A stretch of 64,000 bases of DNA from Pseudomonas vancouverensis (GTDB lineage Bacteria; Pseudomonadota; Gammaproteobacteria; Pseudomonadales; Pseudomonadaceae), in assembly GCF_004348895.1 (NCBI RefSeq), contig NZ_RRZK01000017.1, forward strand, positions 1-64,000, in the 5' to 3' direction. Both the position numbers and the translations under genes were made by a program. This document shows, piece by piece, positions 29,302 to 38,814 of the stretch (the stretch's first letter is position 1; every line of letters starts with the position of its first letter). A model generated the notes under the pieces. The model was not told the origin of the DNA. It did no database searches and saw only the letters and a list, made by a program, of their open reading frames with translations.

Positions 29302-30285
29302 ATGCAGGCGCAATTGATCGCTGTGGATTGGGGAACAACCTCGCTGCGTGCCTACAAGCTGGCGGAAGGTGGCCACGTGCTTGAACAGCGCTCGCTGGCG
29401 GCCGGCATCATGCACTTGCCCGTGTCGCCGCGGGTCATTCGCGGCCAGGCGTGCAGCAACGGTTTTGAACTGGCGTTCGATGAAGCCTGCGGCGACTGGC
29501 TCGATGCACAACCCGATCTGCCGGTGATTGCCTGTGGCATGGTCGGCAGCGCCCAGGGCTGGTGCGAAGTGCCCTATCTCGACACGCCGGCCAATGTCGC
29601 CACGCTTGGACAGGCGCTACATGCGGTGCGTAGTCTTCGCGGAGTCGATGTGCACATCGTGCCCGGTGTCATTGAGCGCTCGCGTTTGCCGAATGTCATG
29701 CGTGGTGAAGAAACCCAGGTGCTTGGCGTGCTGCACCGTCTGGCGGGGGAGGCGGGCAGTGATCTGTTGATCGGATTGCCGGGCAGCCATTCGAAATGGG
29801 TCGAGGCGGCGGATGGCTGCATCGTGCATTTCGATACCTTCATGACCGGCGAAGTGTTCGCCGTGCTCAGTGAGCACAGCATCCTCGGACGTACCCAGCA
29901 ACGCGGCGGAGCTTTCGATGAGGCCGCGTTCGATCGTGGGGTGCAGGTGGCGCTGTCCAGGGAAGGCGAAAGCGGTCCGCTGTCGACTTTGTTCAGCGCA
30001 CGCAGCCTCGGCTTGACCGGTGAACTGAGTGCCACCGCTCAGGTGGATTATCTGTCCGGTCTGCTCATCGGTCATGAACTGTCAGCGCTGGCCAACACTC
30101 AGCGTCGCCGTCGAAACGATGCACGCCTGCCGTCAATCATCCTCATCGGCAATGCCCAGCTCTGCAACCGTTACAGCCGGGCGCTGAACGCTTGCGGCTT
30201 TGCAAATGTGACACAGGCCGAGCAGGCCACCGAACGCGGATTGTGGCAGCTGGCGCTTGCCGCCGGCCTGATCGCCTCCCGTTAA
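29302..30285 (+). CDS. dgoK: 2-dehydro-3-deoxygalactonokinase
   Basis: A 327-residue sugar kinase of the DgoK family that phosphorylates 2-keto-3-deoxygalactonate at C6 in the De Ley-Doudoroff galactose pathway. IAVDWGTTSLRAYKL at residues 6-20 is the ATP phosphate 1 motif. GLPGSHSKWVEAADG in the middle is typical of DgoK. It is followed 19 bases later by dgoA. The other pathway genes (dgoD, transporter, regulator) are not in the window. Confidence 0.9.
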   Translation: MQAQLIAVDWGTTSLRAYKLAEGGHVLEQRSLAAGIMHLPVSPRVIRGQACSNGFELAFDEACGDWLDAQPDLPVIACGMVGSAQGWCEVPYLDTPANVATLGQALHAVRSLRGVDVHIVPGVIERSRLPNVMRGEETQVLGVLHRLAGEAGSDLLIGLPGSHSKWVEAADGCIVHFDTFMTGEVFAVLSEHSILGRTQQRGGAFDEAAFDRGVQVALSREGESGPLSTLFSARSLGLTGELSATAQVDYLSGLLIGHELSALANTQRRRRNDARLPSIILIGNAQLCNRYSRALNACGFANVTQAEQATERGLWQLALAAGLIASR

Positions 30286-30304
30286 ACCCGATTGGAGGTC
30301 CGAC

Positions 30305-30931
30305 ATGTTCAAGCAAGCCCTGGCGCACAACGGTTTGATCGCCATCCTGCGTGGCGTCCAGCCGCAGGAAGCGGCCACCATTGGCCAAGCCCTGTATGAC
30401 GCCGGTTTTCGTCTGATCGAAGTGCCGCTGAACTCCCCGCAACCCTACGACAGCATCCACATCCTGCGGACTGCCTTGCCGGATGATTGCCTGATCGGCG
30501 CCGGCACGGTGTTGACGCCGGAGCAGGTCGCCGAAGTGAAATTCGCGGGGGGCGAGTTGATTGTCATGCCCCACAGTGATCCTCAAGTGATGCGCGCAGC
30601 CAAGGCCGCTGGGCTGTACCTGGCGCCAGGTGTTGCCACGCCGACCGAGGCCTTCGCGGCACTGGCCGAAGGCGCGGACGTGCTGAAGCTGTTTCCGGCC
30701 GAACAGATGGGGCCGGCGGTCGTTCGCGCCTGGCTGGCCGTGTTGCCGCCCGACACGGCGCTGGTGCCGGTGGGCGGCATTACACCGGACAACATGCAGG
30801 TCTACCTCGAGGCGGGCGTCAAGGGCTTCGGCCTGGGTTCCGGTTTGTTCAAGCCGGGCATGAGCGCGCAACAGGTGGCGGCCAATGCGGCGGCTTATGT
30901 GGTCGCTACGGGCGTTCGACGGTCAATGTGA
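30305..30931 (+). CDS. dgoA: 2-dehydro-3-deoxy-6-phosphogalactonate aldolase
   Basis: A 208-residue class I aldolase of the KDPG/KDPGal family that yields pyruvate and glyceraldehyde 3-phosphate. LIAILRGVQPQEA carries the active-site Glu/Arg region. The Schiff-base lysine is in DVLKLFPAEQMGP. VPVGGITPDNMQVYLEAG is the phosphate-binding end. The ribosome binding site TTGGAGG is strong. It is co-directional with dgoK, and the pair gives the kinase plus aldolase half of D-galactonate breakdown. Confidence 0.92.
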   Translation: MFKQALAHNGLIAILRGVQPQEAATIGQALYDAGFRLIEVPLNSPQPYDSIHILRTALPDDCLIGAGTVLTPEQVAEVKFAGGELIVMPHSDPQVMRAAKAAGLYLAPGVATPTEAFAALAEGADVLKLFPAEQMGPAVVRAWLAVLPPDTALVPVGGITPDNMQVYLEAGVKGFGLGSGLFKPGMSAQQVAANAAAYVVATGVRRSM

Positions 30932-30944
30932 AAATCCCGGGCAA

Positions 30945-30971
30945 CAAAAAGGCCCCCATAAAGGGAGCCTT
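30945..30971 (-). terminator. Terminator after etfD
   Basis: On the minus strand AAGGCTCCC pairs with GGGGGCCTT (one G-T pair) around a five-base loop, followed by TTTTG. It lies 19 bases after the etfD stop. On the plus strand after dgoA there is no T run, so it mainly serves etfD. Confidence 0.75.
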
Positions 30972-30989
30972 GATGTGCAACGGTTCGGC

Positions 30990-32654
30990 TTACATGTTCG
31001 GGTAAGTCGGGCCGCCGGCGCCTTCCGGTGTCACCCAGGTGATGTTCTGCGAAGGGTCCTTGATGTCACAGGTCTTGCAGTGCACGCAGTTCTGGGCGTT
31101 GATCTGGAAGCGCTTCTCGCCGTCTTCCTTGGTGATCACCTCGTACACGCCGGCCGGGCAGTAACGCTGGGCCGGTTCATCGTACAGCGGCAGGTTCTTG
31201 CTGATCGGGATGCTCGGGTCGGTCAGCTTGAGGTGGCACGGCTGCTCTTCTTCGTGGTTGGTGCCGGAGATGAACACCGAGCTCAATTTGTCGAAGCTGA
31301 TCTTGCCGTCCGGTTTCGGGTAGTCGATCTTCTTGCAGTCGGCCGCCAGTTTCAGGCAAGCGTAATCCGGCTTGGTGTCGTGCAGGGTGAACGGCAGTTT
31401 GCCGCCGAAGATGTTCTGGTCCAGCCAGTTGAAACCACCGCCGACGATGGCGCCGAACTTGTGGATCGCCGGGCCGAAGTTGCGGCTGGCGAACAGTTCT
31501 TCGTAGAGCCAGCTCTTCTTGAACGCGTCGACGTAGGTGGTCAGTTCTTCAGTGCCGTCTTTTTCGGCGAACAGCGCGTCAGCCACCGACTCAGCGGCGA
31601 GCATGCCGGACTTCATCGCGGTGTGGCTGCCCTTGATCTTGGCGAAGTTCAGGGTGCCGAGGTCGCAACCGATCAGCGCGCCGCCCTTGAAGACCATTTT
31701 CGGCAACGAGTTCAGGCCGCCTTTACAGATGGCGCGGGCACCGTAGCTGACGCGTTTGCCGCCTTCCAGGTACTGCTTGAGCACCGGGTGATGCTTGAGG
31801 CGCTGGAACTCGTCGAACGGCGACAGGTAGGTGTTGCTGTAGGACAGGTCGACGATCAGGCCGACGACCACCTGGTTGTTCTCCAGGTGATAGAGGAACG
31901 AGCCTCCGGTGTTCTCGGTGCCCATGATGTCCATCGGCCAACCGGCGGTGTGAACCACCAGGCCTGGCTGGTGCTTGGCCGGGTCGATTTCCCAGATTTC
32001 CTTGAGACCGATGCCGTAGTGCTGGGCGTCGGCATCGCTGTCGAGGTTGAAACGCTTGATCAGCTGCTTGCCGATGTGGCCACGGCAACCTTCGGCGAAC
32101 AGCGTGTACTTGCCACGCAGTTCCATGCCCGGGGTGTACAGGCCTTCTTTCGGATGGCCTTCGCGGTCAACGCCCAGGTCGCCGGTGATGATCCCGCGCA
32201 CCACGCCGTTTTCATCGATCAGCGCTTCCTGAGCAGCGAAGCCCGGGTAGATTTCCACGCCGAGGTTCTCGGCCTGCTGGGCCAGCCAGCGGCACAGGTT
32301 GCCCAGGGAGATGATGTAGTTGCCTTCGTTGTGCATGGTCTTGGGCACAAAGAAGTCAGGAATTTTCTGCGCGCTTTCGGCATTCTTCAGGACGAAGATG
32401 TCGTCGCGGGTGACCGGCGTGTTCAGTGGGGCGCCGAGTGCTTTCCAGTCCGGGAACAGTTCGTTCAGGGCGCGTGGTTCAAACACGGCACCGGACAGAA
32501 TGTGAGCACCGACTTCGGAGCCTTTTTCGACCACGCAGACGCTGATTTCCTTACCGGCTTCAGCAGCCTTCTGCTTCAAGCGGCAGGCAGCGGAAAGACC
32601 AGCGGGGCCGGCACCGACGATGACAACGTCGAATTCCATGTATTCGCGTTCCAC
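30990..32654 (-). CDS. etfD: Electron transfer flavoprotein-ubiquinone oxidoreductase
   Basis: A 554-residue flavin/iron-sulfur enzyme of the inner membrane that passes electrons from ETF to ubiquinone during fatty acid and amino acid oxidation. The FAD motif VVIVGAGPAGLSAACRLK is near residue 10. The C-terminal ferredoxin-like part holds RYCPAGVYEV and NCVHCKTCDIKDP, giving the Cys ligands of one 4Fe-4S cluster. The start is GTG behind GGAG. It is divergent from etfBA across a 546-bp region that holds a strong promoter and a PsrA-like palindrome. Confidence 0.95.
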   Translation of the reverse strand: MEREYMEFDVVIVGAGPAGLSAACRLKQKAAEAGKEISVCVVEKGSEVGAHILSGAVFEPRALNELFPDWKALGAPLNTPVTRDDIFVLKNAESAQKIPDFFVPKTMHNEGNYIISLGNLCRWLAQQAENLGVEIYPGFAAQEALIDENGVVRGIITGDLGVDREGHPKEGLYTPGMELRGKYTLFAEGCRGHIGKQLIKRFNLDSDADAQHYGIGLKEIWEIDPAKHQPGLVVHTAGWPMDIMGTENTGGSFLYHLENNQVVVGLIVDLSYSNTYLSPFDEFQRLKHHPVLKQYLEGGKRVSYGARAICKGGLNSLPKMVFKGGALIGCDLGTLNFAKIKGSHTAMKSGMLAAESVADALFAEKDGTEELTTYVDAFKKSWLYEELFASRNFGPAIHKFGAIVGGGFNWLDQNIFGGKLPFTLHDTKPDYACLKLAADCKKIDYPKPDGKISFDKLSSVFISGTNHEEEQPCHLKLTDPSIPISKNLPLYDEPAQRYCPAGVYEVITKEDGEKRFQINAQNCVHCKTCDIKDPSQNITWVTPEGAGGPTYPNM

Positions 32655-32779
32655 AGGTTATCTCCTACTCAAGGCTCAACAGTTTTTTTTCTAATTGGAG
32701 GTTGGGTGTCGCATCCGTGAATCTCGGCGCAACGCCGGGAAGGGACAATCGATTAACCACCTTTCTCTCTGGGTGGCGC

Positions 32780-32808
32780 ATTATATCTACACCACTCTCA
32801 GCGTCCAA
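32780..32808 (-). promoter_or_regulatory. Strong sigma-70 promoter of etfD
   Basis: On the minus strand TTGGAC (32808-32803) and TATAAT (32785-32780) stand exactly 17 bases apart, a near-consensus pair. Transcription would start near 32,772, giving a leader of about 118 bases before etfD. The palindromic operator abuts the -35 box. Confidence 0.75.
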
Positions 32809-32810
32809 TA

Positions 32811-32820
32811 CAAACGTTTG
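32811..32820. promoter_or_regulatory. PsrA-like operator
   Basis: CAAACGTTTG is a perfect 10-bp palindrome two bases upstream of the etfD -35 box. The long-chain-fatty-acid sensor PsrA of Pseudomonas binds sites of the form (G/C)AAAC(N2-4)GTTTG, and etf genes are among its reported targets. This copy lacks the spacer of that consensus, although GTTTGTTTGA directly follows. The assignment is therefore probable but not certain. Confidence 0.5.
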
Positions 32821-33200
32821 TTTGAATTGGCTCAAAGCCGCAGAAATCAAAGTCACGCGCCTTATGAACGGCCATTTTGGCGTATTGACCGGAATAGGCG
32901 TTCCGGTCAAGATACGGGCGGTTTTGCGCTCGCCGTAGGCTGGCACCTGGTTTCAAGAGCACCTCTAAAGACAGGGCGATGGCAGTAGAAAGTGATCAAC
33001 GGCGCGGCTTTGGCGCGCAGTTTACACGTCGTGGAATTGAATGACTCGTCAGTCACTGCTGACGAACGGTCATCAACATCATGAGCGATGGTCACTTGAC
33101 ACGTATGCCGGCGTTTTTAGAGGTGCCCTTGGCCCGATGAGCATCAACCGCCAGGTTCGCCTAGGCGACTTTCTTTTCACCGGAGAGTAACGAGGAATCC

Positions 33201-33950
33201 ATGAAGGTTCTTGTAGCTGTCAAACGCGTTGTGGATTACAACGTCAAGGTCCGCGTCAAGGCGGACAATTCCGGCGTCGATCTTGCCAACGTCAAGATGT
33301 CGATGAACCCGTTCTGCGAGATCGCCGTTGAAGAAGCCGTACGCCTGAAAGAGAAAGGCGTTGCGACTGAAATCGTCGTCGTCTCCGTCGGCCCGTCCAC
33401 CGCTCAGGAGCAACTGCGCACCGCGCTGGCTCTGGGTGCCGACCGCGCCATCCTCGTCGAGTCCGCCGAAGACCTGACTTCCCTGGCTGTGGCCAAGCTG
33501 CTCAAAGCCGTTGTCGACAAGGAACAGCCTCAGCTGGTGATCCTCGGCAAACAGGCCATCGACAGCGACAACAACCAGACTGGCCAGATGCTCGCTGCAT
33601 TGAGCGGCTACGGTCAGGGTACCTTCGCTTCGAAAGTCGAAATCAGCGGCGACAGCGTCGCTGTGACCCGTGAAATCGACGGCGGCGCGCAGACCGTTTC
33701 CCTGAAACTGCCGGCGATCGTCACCACCGACCTGCGTTTGAACGAGCCGCGTTATGCGTCCCTGCCAAACATCATGAAAGCCAAGAAGAAGCCTCTCGAG
33801 ACGCTGACTCCGGACGCTTTGGGCGTTTCCACCGCCTCCACCAACAAGACCGTCAAAGTCGAAGCGCCTGCTGCACGCAGCGCGGGTATCAAGGTCAAGT
33901 CGGTGGCTGAACTGGTCGAGAAACTGAAAAACGAAGCGAAGGTAATCTAA
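33201..33950 (+). CDS. etfB: Electron transfer flavoprotein subunit beta
   Basis: A 249-residue ETF beta subunit, which binds AMP and interacts with acyl-CoA dehydrogenases. [20 protein letters not shown] opens it, and [18 protein letters not shown] matches the AMP/FAD-contact region of the family. The recognition-loop segment [19 protein letters not shown] is at about residues 184-202. It has a GGAG-type ribosome binding site and directly abuts etfA. Confidence 0.95.
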   Translation: MKVLVAVKRVVDYNVKVRVKADNSGVDLANVKMSMNPFCEIAVEEAVRLKEKGVATEIVVVSVGPSTAQEQLRTALALGADRAILVESAEDLTSLAVAKLLKAVVDKEQPQLVILGKQAIDSDNNQTGQMLAALSGYGQGTFASKVEISGDSVAVTREIDGGAQTVSLKLPAIVTTDLRLNEPRYASLPNIMKAKKKPLETLTPDALGVSTASTNKTVKVEAPAARSAGIKVKSVAELVEKLKNEAKVI

Positions 33951-34880
33951 ATGACTATCTTGGTTATTGCTGAACACGACAACAAAGTGCTGGCCCCGGC
34001 CACGCTGAACACCGTTGCTGCCGCTGCCAAAATCGGTGGTGACATCCACGTGCTGGTAGCCGGTCAGGGCGCTGGCGCCGTGGCAGAAGCCGCTGCGCAA
34101 GTGGCTGGCGTGGCGAAAGTGCTGGTAGCCGACAACGCTGCCTACGCTCACCAGTTGCCGGAAAACATCGCTCCTCTGGTTGCAGAGTTGGGCAAGGGCT
34201 ACAGCCACATCCTGGCTGCCGCCACTTCCAACGGCAAAAACATCCTGCCGCGCGTTGCCGCTGCCCTGGACGTTGACCAGATCTCCGAGATCATCTCGGT
34301 TGAAAGCGCTGACACCTTCAAGCGTCCGATCTACGCCGGTAACGCCATTGCTACCGTGCAATCGAACGCTGCCGTGAAAGTGATCACCGTACGTGCCACC
34401 GGTTTCGACCCGGTTGCCGCTACCGGTGGTTCGGCTGCCGTTGAAGCTGTAGCTGCTGCTCACGACGCTGGCATCTCCAGCTTCGTTGGCGAAGAGCTGG
34501 CCAAGTCCGATCGTCCGGAACTGACCGCTGCCAAGATCGTCGTTTCCGGCGGCCGCGGCATGCAGAACGGCGACAACTTCAAACACCTGTACGCCCTGGC
34601 CGACAAGCTGGGCGCTGCCGTCGGTGCTTCGCGCGCCGCGGTCGACGCAGGTTTCGTCCCGAACGACATGCAGGTCGGTCAGACCGGCAAGATCGTTGCT
34701 CCTCAGCTGTACATCGCCGTCGGTATTTCCGGCGCGATCCAGCACCTGGCCGGCATGAAAGACTCCAAAGTGATCGTTGCGATCAACAAGGACGAAGAAG
34801 CGCCGATCTTCCAGGTGGCCGATTACGGCCTGGTGGCGGACCTGTTCGAAGCCATCCCTGAGCTGGAGAAGCTGGTCTAA
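33951..34880 (+). CDS. etfA: Electron transfer flavoprotein subunit alpha
   Basis: A 309-residue ETF alpha subunit that holds the FAD. The C-terminal FAD domain contains [55 protein letters not shown] and [19 protein letters not shown], all standard. Its ATG immediately follows the etfB stop (TAAATG). The operon ends in a strong terminator. With etfB and etfD it forms the complete electron path to ubiquinone. Confidence 0.95.
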   Translation: MTILVIAEHDNKVLAPATLNTVAAAAKIGGDIHVLVAGQGAGAVAEAAAQVAGVAKVLVADNAAYAHQLPENIAPLVAELGKGYSHILAAATSNGKNILPRVAAALDVDQISEIISVESADTFKRPIYAGNAIATVQSNAAVKVITVRATGFDPVAATGGSAAVEAVAAAHDAGISSFVGEELAKSDRPELTAAKIVVSGGRGMQNGDNFKHLYALADKLGAAVGASRAAVDAGFVPNDMQVGQTGKIVAPQLYIAVGISGAIQHLAGMKDSKVIVAINKDEEAPIFQVADYGLVADLFEAIPELEKLV

Positions 34881-34902
34881 ACCGGCTGCTTCACTTATAA
34901 AG

Positions 34903-34931
34903 AGCCCGACCTTCTGGTCGGGCTTTTTTTT
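34903..34931 (+). terminator. Terminator after etfBA
   Basis: AGCCCGACC pairs with GGTCGGGCT around loop TTCT, followed by a run of eight T. It is a textbook intrinsic terminator 22 bases after etfA. Confidence 0.9.
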
Positions 34932-34945
34932 GCCTCGCTTTCTGC

Positions 34946-35042
34946 AGGTGCGAGCTTGCTCGCGATGGTCTCGGATGCGCCGCGTTTGTCCAGAATTAAC
35001 GCGTCATCGCTAACGCTCTTTGCGAGCACGCTTCCACAGGGG
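34946..35042. repeat. REP element pair
   Basis: GTGCGAGCTTGCTCGCGATG at 34,948-34,967 and the partly decayed reverse copy TTTGCGAGCACGCTTCCACA at about 35,019-35,038 form the usual inverted pair of the REP family seen elsewhere in this window. Confidence 0.7.
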
Positions 35043-35074
35043 GGCGTCACCAGATTTGAGTAGAGAGTGTCGTC

Positions 35075-35914
35075 ATGGAACTGCGCCTTGTTTGGAGTCT
35101 GCTGGGATTGACGCTTTTGCCAGCGCTGTCTTTCGCCGCAGGCAAATGCGAACACCTTGTCGTCACCGGCAGCCCGGATGCACCGCCGTATCTATGGCAG
35201 GATCCGCAAAACCCCAAACACCTGATCGGTGCCAGCGCTGATTTGTTGCAGCAGGTGGCGGGGGAGTTAGGACTCAAGGTTGAATTGCTGTACGCCGGCA
35301 AACGTTCCCAGGCCCTGGATGAAGTGCGCAGCGGACGCATGGACATGCTTGCCGATGCGTCCCTGACGGTCAGCGAACTGGAGACGCTGGATTACATCCA
35401 TCCATCCCTGCTGAAAAACGATTACCTGGTCTGGACCCGCAAGGACTCAGCATTGGTCTACAACGAGGCACAAGACCTTCAGGGGCATCCCGGTGCCGTA
35501 TCGGAAAAGGCTCGCCTGTCCGCGCCATTCAGCACGTTCGCCCAACAGCAACTGACACTCACGCAAACTTCCGGCCTGACTCCGGCCTTTCAGAAGCTGC
35601 TGCTGGGTGAAGCCGAATTCGTCATCGCCGGCCGCTACTCGGGCATGGCCACCGTGCAGACACTGGGCATGGCCGCAGACCTGATTGCGCGCCCGCAACC
35701 GATCGACAGGCCCGGGCTGTTTCTGGCTATTTCCCACAACTCGGCCTGCAACGATCCCTGGTTGCGCGGACAGTTGACTAAAAAGATGACAGAATTGCCC
35801 GCGTCCGGACTGGCGGAGGCCGCTCTGTTGCGCAATGTAGAGCGTTGGAAGGCACAGCTTTCGCAACCGCAAGCAAAAGCGCCGCAACCACCCGCCAGTA
35901 CCCCAAAACAGTAG
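35075..35914 (+). CDS. Periplasmic solute-binding protein, family 3
   Basis: A 279-residue protein with a signal peptide (cleavage after LSFAA) and the family 3 binding-protein fold. Recognised segments are LVVTGSPDAPPYLW, LIGASADLLQQVAGELGLKV and SGRMDMLADASLTVSE, then a hinge and second lobe. The C-terminus is a Gln/Pro/Ala-rich tail. No ABC permease or ATPase is beside it, so it may be an orphan amino-acid-binding protein or a sensor-like paralogue. It precedes two envelope lipoprotein genes that may share its transcript. Confidence 0.8.
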   Translation: MELRLVWSLLGLTLLPALSFAAGKCEHLVVTGSPDAPPYLWQDPQNPKHLIGASADLLQQVAGELGLKVELLYAGKRSQALDEVRSGRMDMLADASLTVSELETLDYIHPSLLKNDYLVWTRKDSALVYNEAQDLQGHPGAVSEKARLSAPFSTFAQQQLTLTQTSGLTPAFQKLLLGEAEFVIAGRYSGMATVQTLGMAADLIARPQPIDRPGLFLAISHNSACNDPWLRGQLTKKMTELPASGLAEAALLRNVERWKAQLSQPQAKAPQPPASTPKQ

Positions 35915-35923
35915 GGATTTTTA

Positions 35924-36280
35924 GTGAGTATTCGACCTCTTTTCGCTGCCATGGCCGTATTGGCCCTGGCGGGGTGTGCGACCGATCCGGCGCCGAACGA
36001 GCAAATGCGCCTGACCGAACAGGCACTCGAACAGGCCAAGGCCGTGGGTGCCAACGCTGACGAAATGCCGGAAATGAAATTGGCTGAAGACAAGTTCAAC
36101 CGCGCCAAAGGCAGCATGAATGATGAGTCCTACAAGAATGCGCGCATGCGCTCCGAGCAGGCCGAACTGGATGCACGCTTGGCTGAAGCCAAGGTGCTGA
36201 CGCTCAAGAGCGAAGAACAACTGAACGTCCTCAATACCCGCATTGCCCGACTGCGCAAGCAACTGGGAGATGCCGAATGA
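35924..36280 (+). CDS. DUF4398 lipoprotein
   Basis: A 118-residue lipoprotein. The lipobox LALAGC places the lipidated Cys at residue 18. The mature part is a helical DUF4398 domain (LTEQALEQAKAVGANADEMP onward) with coiled-coil character. The start is GTG at 35,924 behind AGGGA. Its end overlaps the OmpA-type gene (ATGA); this pair of genes is commonly found together, which suggests a joint role in anchoring to peptidoglycan. Confidence 0.85.
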   Translation: MSIRPLFAAMAVLALAGCATDPAPNEQMRLTEQALEQAKAVGANADEMPEMKLAEDKFNRAKGSMNDESYKNARMRSEQAELDARLAEAKVLTLKSEEQLNVLNTRIARLRKQLGDAE

Positions 36281-37089
36281 ACCTCAAACGCAAAATATTC
36301 GGCAGCCTGATCCTGGTGAGCAGCGCCAGCCTGTTTGGCTGTGCCGGCCAGCACAGCGAAAATGCCCTGCAGCAGGCGAGTGCCGACTTCCAGGCGGTCA
36401 AGGAAGATTCCAATGTGTTGCGCATTGCGCCCAAGGATGTGATTCGCGCAGGCGAATCCCTGGCTCGCGCCGATCGCCTGTCCAGTTACTGGGGCAGCGG
36501 TTCCGACGTGGTCCATTACGCCTACCTGAGCCAGCGTTACAGTGCGATTGCCAGAGAGCACACTCAGCAGGCGCTTAACGAAGAGCGTGCGGCCAAGCTC
36601 GAGTTGGAGCGCCAGCGCCTGCAATTGGCCTTGCGTGAGTCGAAACTGGCGAGTGTGCAGCAGCAAGGCAAGTGGCTTGAAGAGCAGATCGCCGCGATGA
36701 CCACCAATCAGACCGACCGTGGCCTGGTGATGACCCTGGGCGACATGTTGTTCGATACGGGCGAGGCCGAGTTGAAGAACTCAGCCAATCGCGTGGTGTT
36801 GAAGATAGTTCAGTTCCTGCAGCTCAATCCCAAGCGCATGGTGCGTATCGAGGGCTACACCGACAGTACCGGCGGCAAGCAGGAAAACCTTCAGTTGTCG
36901 CGCGATCGTGCGCAGTCTGTCGCGGATCTGCTGATGGACCTGGGGATCGACGACAAGCGCATCCTGGTCGAAGGCTACGGCGATGAGTACCCGGTGGATG
37001 CCAATGCCTCCGAGCGGGGCCGCGCACAAAACCGTCGGGTGGAAATTGTGTTCTCCGACGAAACCGGCCAGCTCGGCGCGTCCCGCTAA
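36277..37089 (+). CDS. OmpA-family lipoprotein
   Basis: A 270-residue outer-membrane lipoprotein. The lipobox is SLFGC (Cys about residue 22). The N-terminal half is a DUF4398-like helical part, followed by a coiled coil. The C-terminal peptidoglycan-binding OmpA domain starts at GDMLFDTGEAELKNSANR, with VRIEGYTDSTGGKQENLQLS and the ending NASERGRAQNRRVEIVF. It is translationally coupled to the preceding lipoprotein gene and followed by a terminator. Confidence 0.9.
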   Translation: MNLKRKIFGSLILVSSASLFGCAGQHSENALQQASADFQAVKEDSNVLRIAPKDVIRAGESLARADRLSSYWGSGSDVVHYAYLSQRYSAIAREHTQQALNEERAAKLELERQRLQLALRESKLASVQQQGKWLEEQIAAMTTNQTDRGLVMTLGDMLFDTGEAELKNSANRVVLKIVQFLQLNPKRMVRIEGYTDSTGGKQENLQLSRDRAQSVADLLMDLGIDDKRILVEGYGDEYPVDANASERGRAQNRRVEIVFSDETGQLGASR

Positions 37090-37105
37090 GGGTTGCGTCA
37101 CTGGA

Positions 37106-37139
37106 AAGCCCGGCCCGCCAAGCGCGCCGGGCTTTTTTA
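37106..37139 (+). terminator. Terminator after the OmpA-type gene
   Basis: AAGCCCGGC (37106-37114) pairs with GCCGGGCTT (37126-37134), followed by a T run to 37,138. It ends the operon that starts at 35,075 or 35,924. Confidence 0.9.
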
Positions 37140-37301
37140 TGCCTGCGGATTATCCGTGCAGCACGTCGCAAACCAGTACAGATGTTGCTGACACAGCACT
37201 GTACGGTCGACTATTGTGGCAACTGTCCCAGTACACTTCTAAACTGTTCCGGTATTGTTTCAAACTAATAATAAAATGCCCGTGATATCGAGTGCTGCGT
37301 C

Positions 37302-38741
37302 ATGACCAATCTTTTGCTCTACCAACGTATTGCTCAGCAGCTGGCTGAAGACATCCGCCGTGGGGTGTACCAGCCGGGTGAGCGCGTGCCATCGGTGCGC
37401 AAGATGAGCTCGCAGCTCAACGTCAGCCATGCAACTGTGTTGCAGGCCTACGCCAACCTCGAAGATCAGGGGCTGATCCGTGCGCGGCCGCAATCGGGCT
37501 ATTACGTGCACCAGACACCGGCGCTGACGGCACCGACGCCGGACATTGCGCGGGTCGAACGCCCGGGGCTGGTCACCCGCAGCAGCATCATTCAACAGGT
37601 CCTGGTCGAATCCCGTCGTGAAGGCGTGTTCCCGCTGGGCGCAGCGGTGCCCAGTGTCGACTACCTGCCGGTGCGGGCGTTGCATCAGCAATTGGCCAAG
37701 GTCACCCGTTTCCACAGCCCCCGGGCTTTCAGCTACATGTTCAGCCCCGGTTTTGAGCCCTTGCGCCGCCAGGTGGCGATCCGCATGCGTGATGCCGGGG
37801 TCGTGGTTGATCCTTCAGAGGTCGTGATTACCCACGGTTGCGTTGATGCATTGCAGATGTCGTTGCGCGTATTGACCCGTCCGGGCGATCTGATTGCCGC
37901 CGAATCGCCAACTTATTACGGCTTGCTGCAACTGGCCGACCTGCTCGGGCTCAAGGTCATCGAGATTCCCAGTGATCCATCGACCGGCATGAGCCTGGAA
38001 GCGCTGCAACTGGCGGCCAACCAGTGGTCGATCAAGGCGCTGGTACTGACCACCCGGCTGAGCAATCCGTTGGGTGGCACCATGCCCGAAGAGCGGCAGA
38101 AACAGTTGCTGCGCCTGGCGTCCGACTTCGATATCCAGATTGTCGAAGACGATATCTATGGCGAACTGATGTTCGAGCAGGGCCGTACCAAGTCACTCAA
38201 GGCTTATGACCGGCTGGACCGGGTGATCTATTGCTCGAGTTTCTCCAAGACCCTGTCGCCAGGGGTGCGCATCGGCTGGATGATCGCCGGCAAATACCAG
38301 CAGGAAATCCAGCGCCTGCAAACCTTCAGCACCCATTCGGCGTGCAGCGTCACGCAGATGGGCATCGCGGCCTATCTGGAAAATGGCGGCTACGACCGGC
38401 ATTTACGTTACATCCGCCAGGAGTATCGAAAAAACCTCAGTGCGTTTCAGCTGGCGGTGCAGCAGTACTTCCCGGAAGGCACGCAAATGACCCGGCCTAC
38501 CGGTGGTTTCATCCTGTGGGTCAGTCTGCCGGGGCGGGTCAACACTCAGGAACTGCACGTGCGGGCACTGCAGCAGGGCATCAGTATTGCGCCGGGACTG
38601 ATCTTCAGTAACACCGAGCAGTTCAATCACTGCATCCGCCTCAATTGCGGCATACCGTGGAACCGTGAGGCCGATCGTGCGCTGATGACCCTGGGCATGC
38701 TGGCCACCCAGCTCTGTCAGGAGACGGCTGGCGGCCTGTGA
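37302..38741 (+). CDS. MocR-type GntR/aminotransferase regulator
   Basis: A 479-residue fusion of a GntR winged helix and a class I aminotransferase-like domain. The HTH is within VPSVRKMSSQLNVSHATVLQ (about residues 29-48). The PLP lysine is in YCSSFSKTLSPGVRIGW, and TTRLSNPLGGTMP is in the core. Such regulators sense PLP or an amine/amino acid. The HTH at the N-terminus and full-length aminotransferase part suggest it is intact. Its target is not evident; no divergent partner is next to it. Confidence 0.88.
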   Translation: MTNLLLYQRIAQQLAEDIRRGVYQPGERVPSVRKMSSQLNVSHATVLQAYANLEDQGLIRARPQSGYYVHQTPALTAPTPDIARVERPGLVTRSSIIQQVLVESRREGVFPLGAAVPSVDYLPVRALHQQLAKVTRFHSPRAFSYMFSPGFEPLRRQVAIRMRDAGVVVDPSEVVITHGCVDALQMSLRVLTRPGDLIAAESPTYYGLLQLADLLGLKVIEIPSDPSTGMSLEALQLAANQWSIKALVLTTRLSNPLGGTMPEERQKQLLRLASDFDIQIVEDDIYGELMFEQGRTKSLKAYDRLDRVIYCSSFSKTLSPGVRIGWMIAGKYQQEIQRLQTFSTHSACSVTQMGIAAYLENGGYDRHLRYIRQEYRKNLSAFQLAVQQYFPEGTQMTRPTGGFILWVSLPGRVNTQELHVRALQQGISIAPGLIFSNTEQFNHCIRLNCGIPWNREADRALMTLGMLATQLCQETAGGL

Positions 38742-38814
38742 CCGTTGGCCGCGCTTGTCTTGTAGACGGCAACAGGCGAGCATATGCACCTCTACCGTTT
38801 GCACTGTTGGGTCC

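Larger units (their letters stand above)
32655..33200. other. Divergent etfD / etfBA control region
   Basis: No gene is supported in this 546-bp gap. It holds the etfD promoter (32,780-32,808) and the CAAACGTTTG palindrome. Towards etfB there is TTGACA at 33,096-33,101 with a poor -10 (TAGAGG, 16 bases on). Bases 32,840-33,080 show nothing I can assign. Confidence 0.55.

Noticed and set aside
30885..32720. Open frame of about 611 codons antisense to etfD
   Set aside because: It mirrors etfD over its whole length; its product lacks any recognisable domain.
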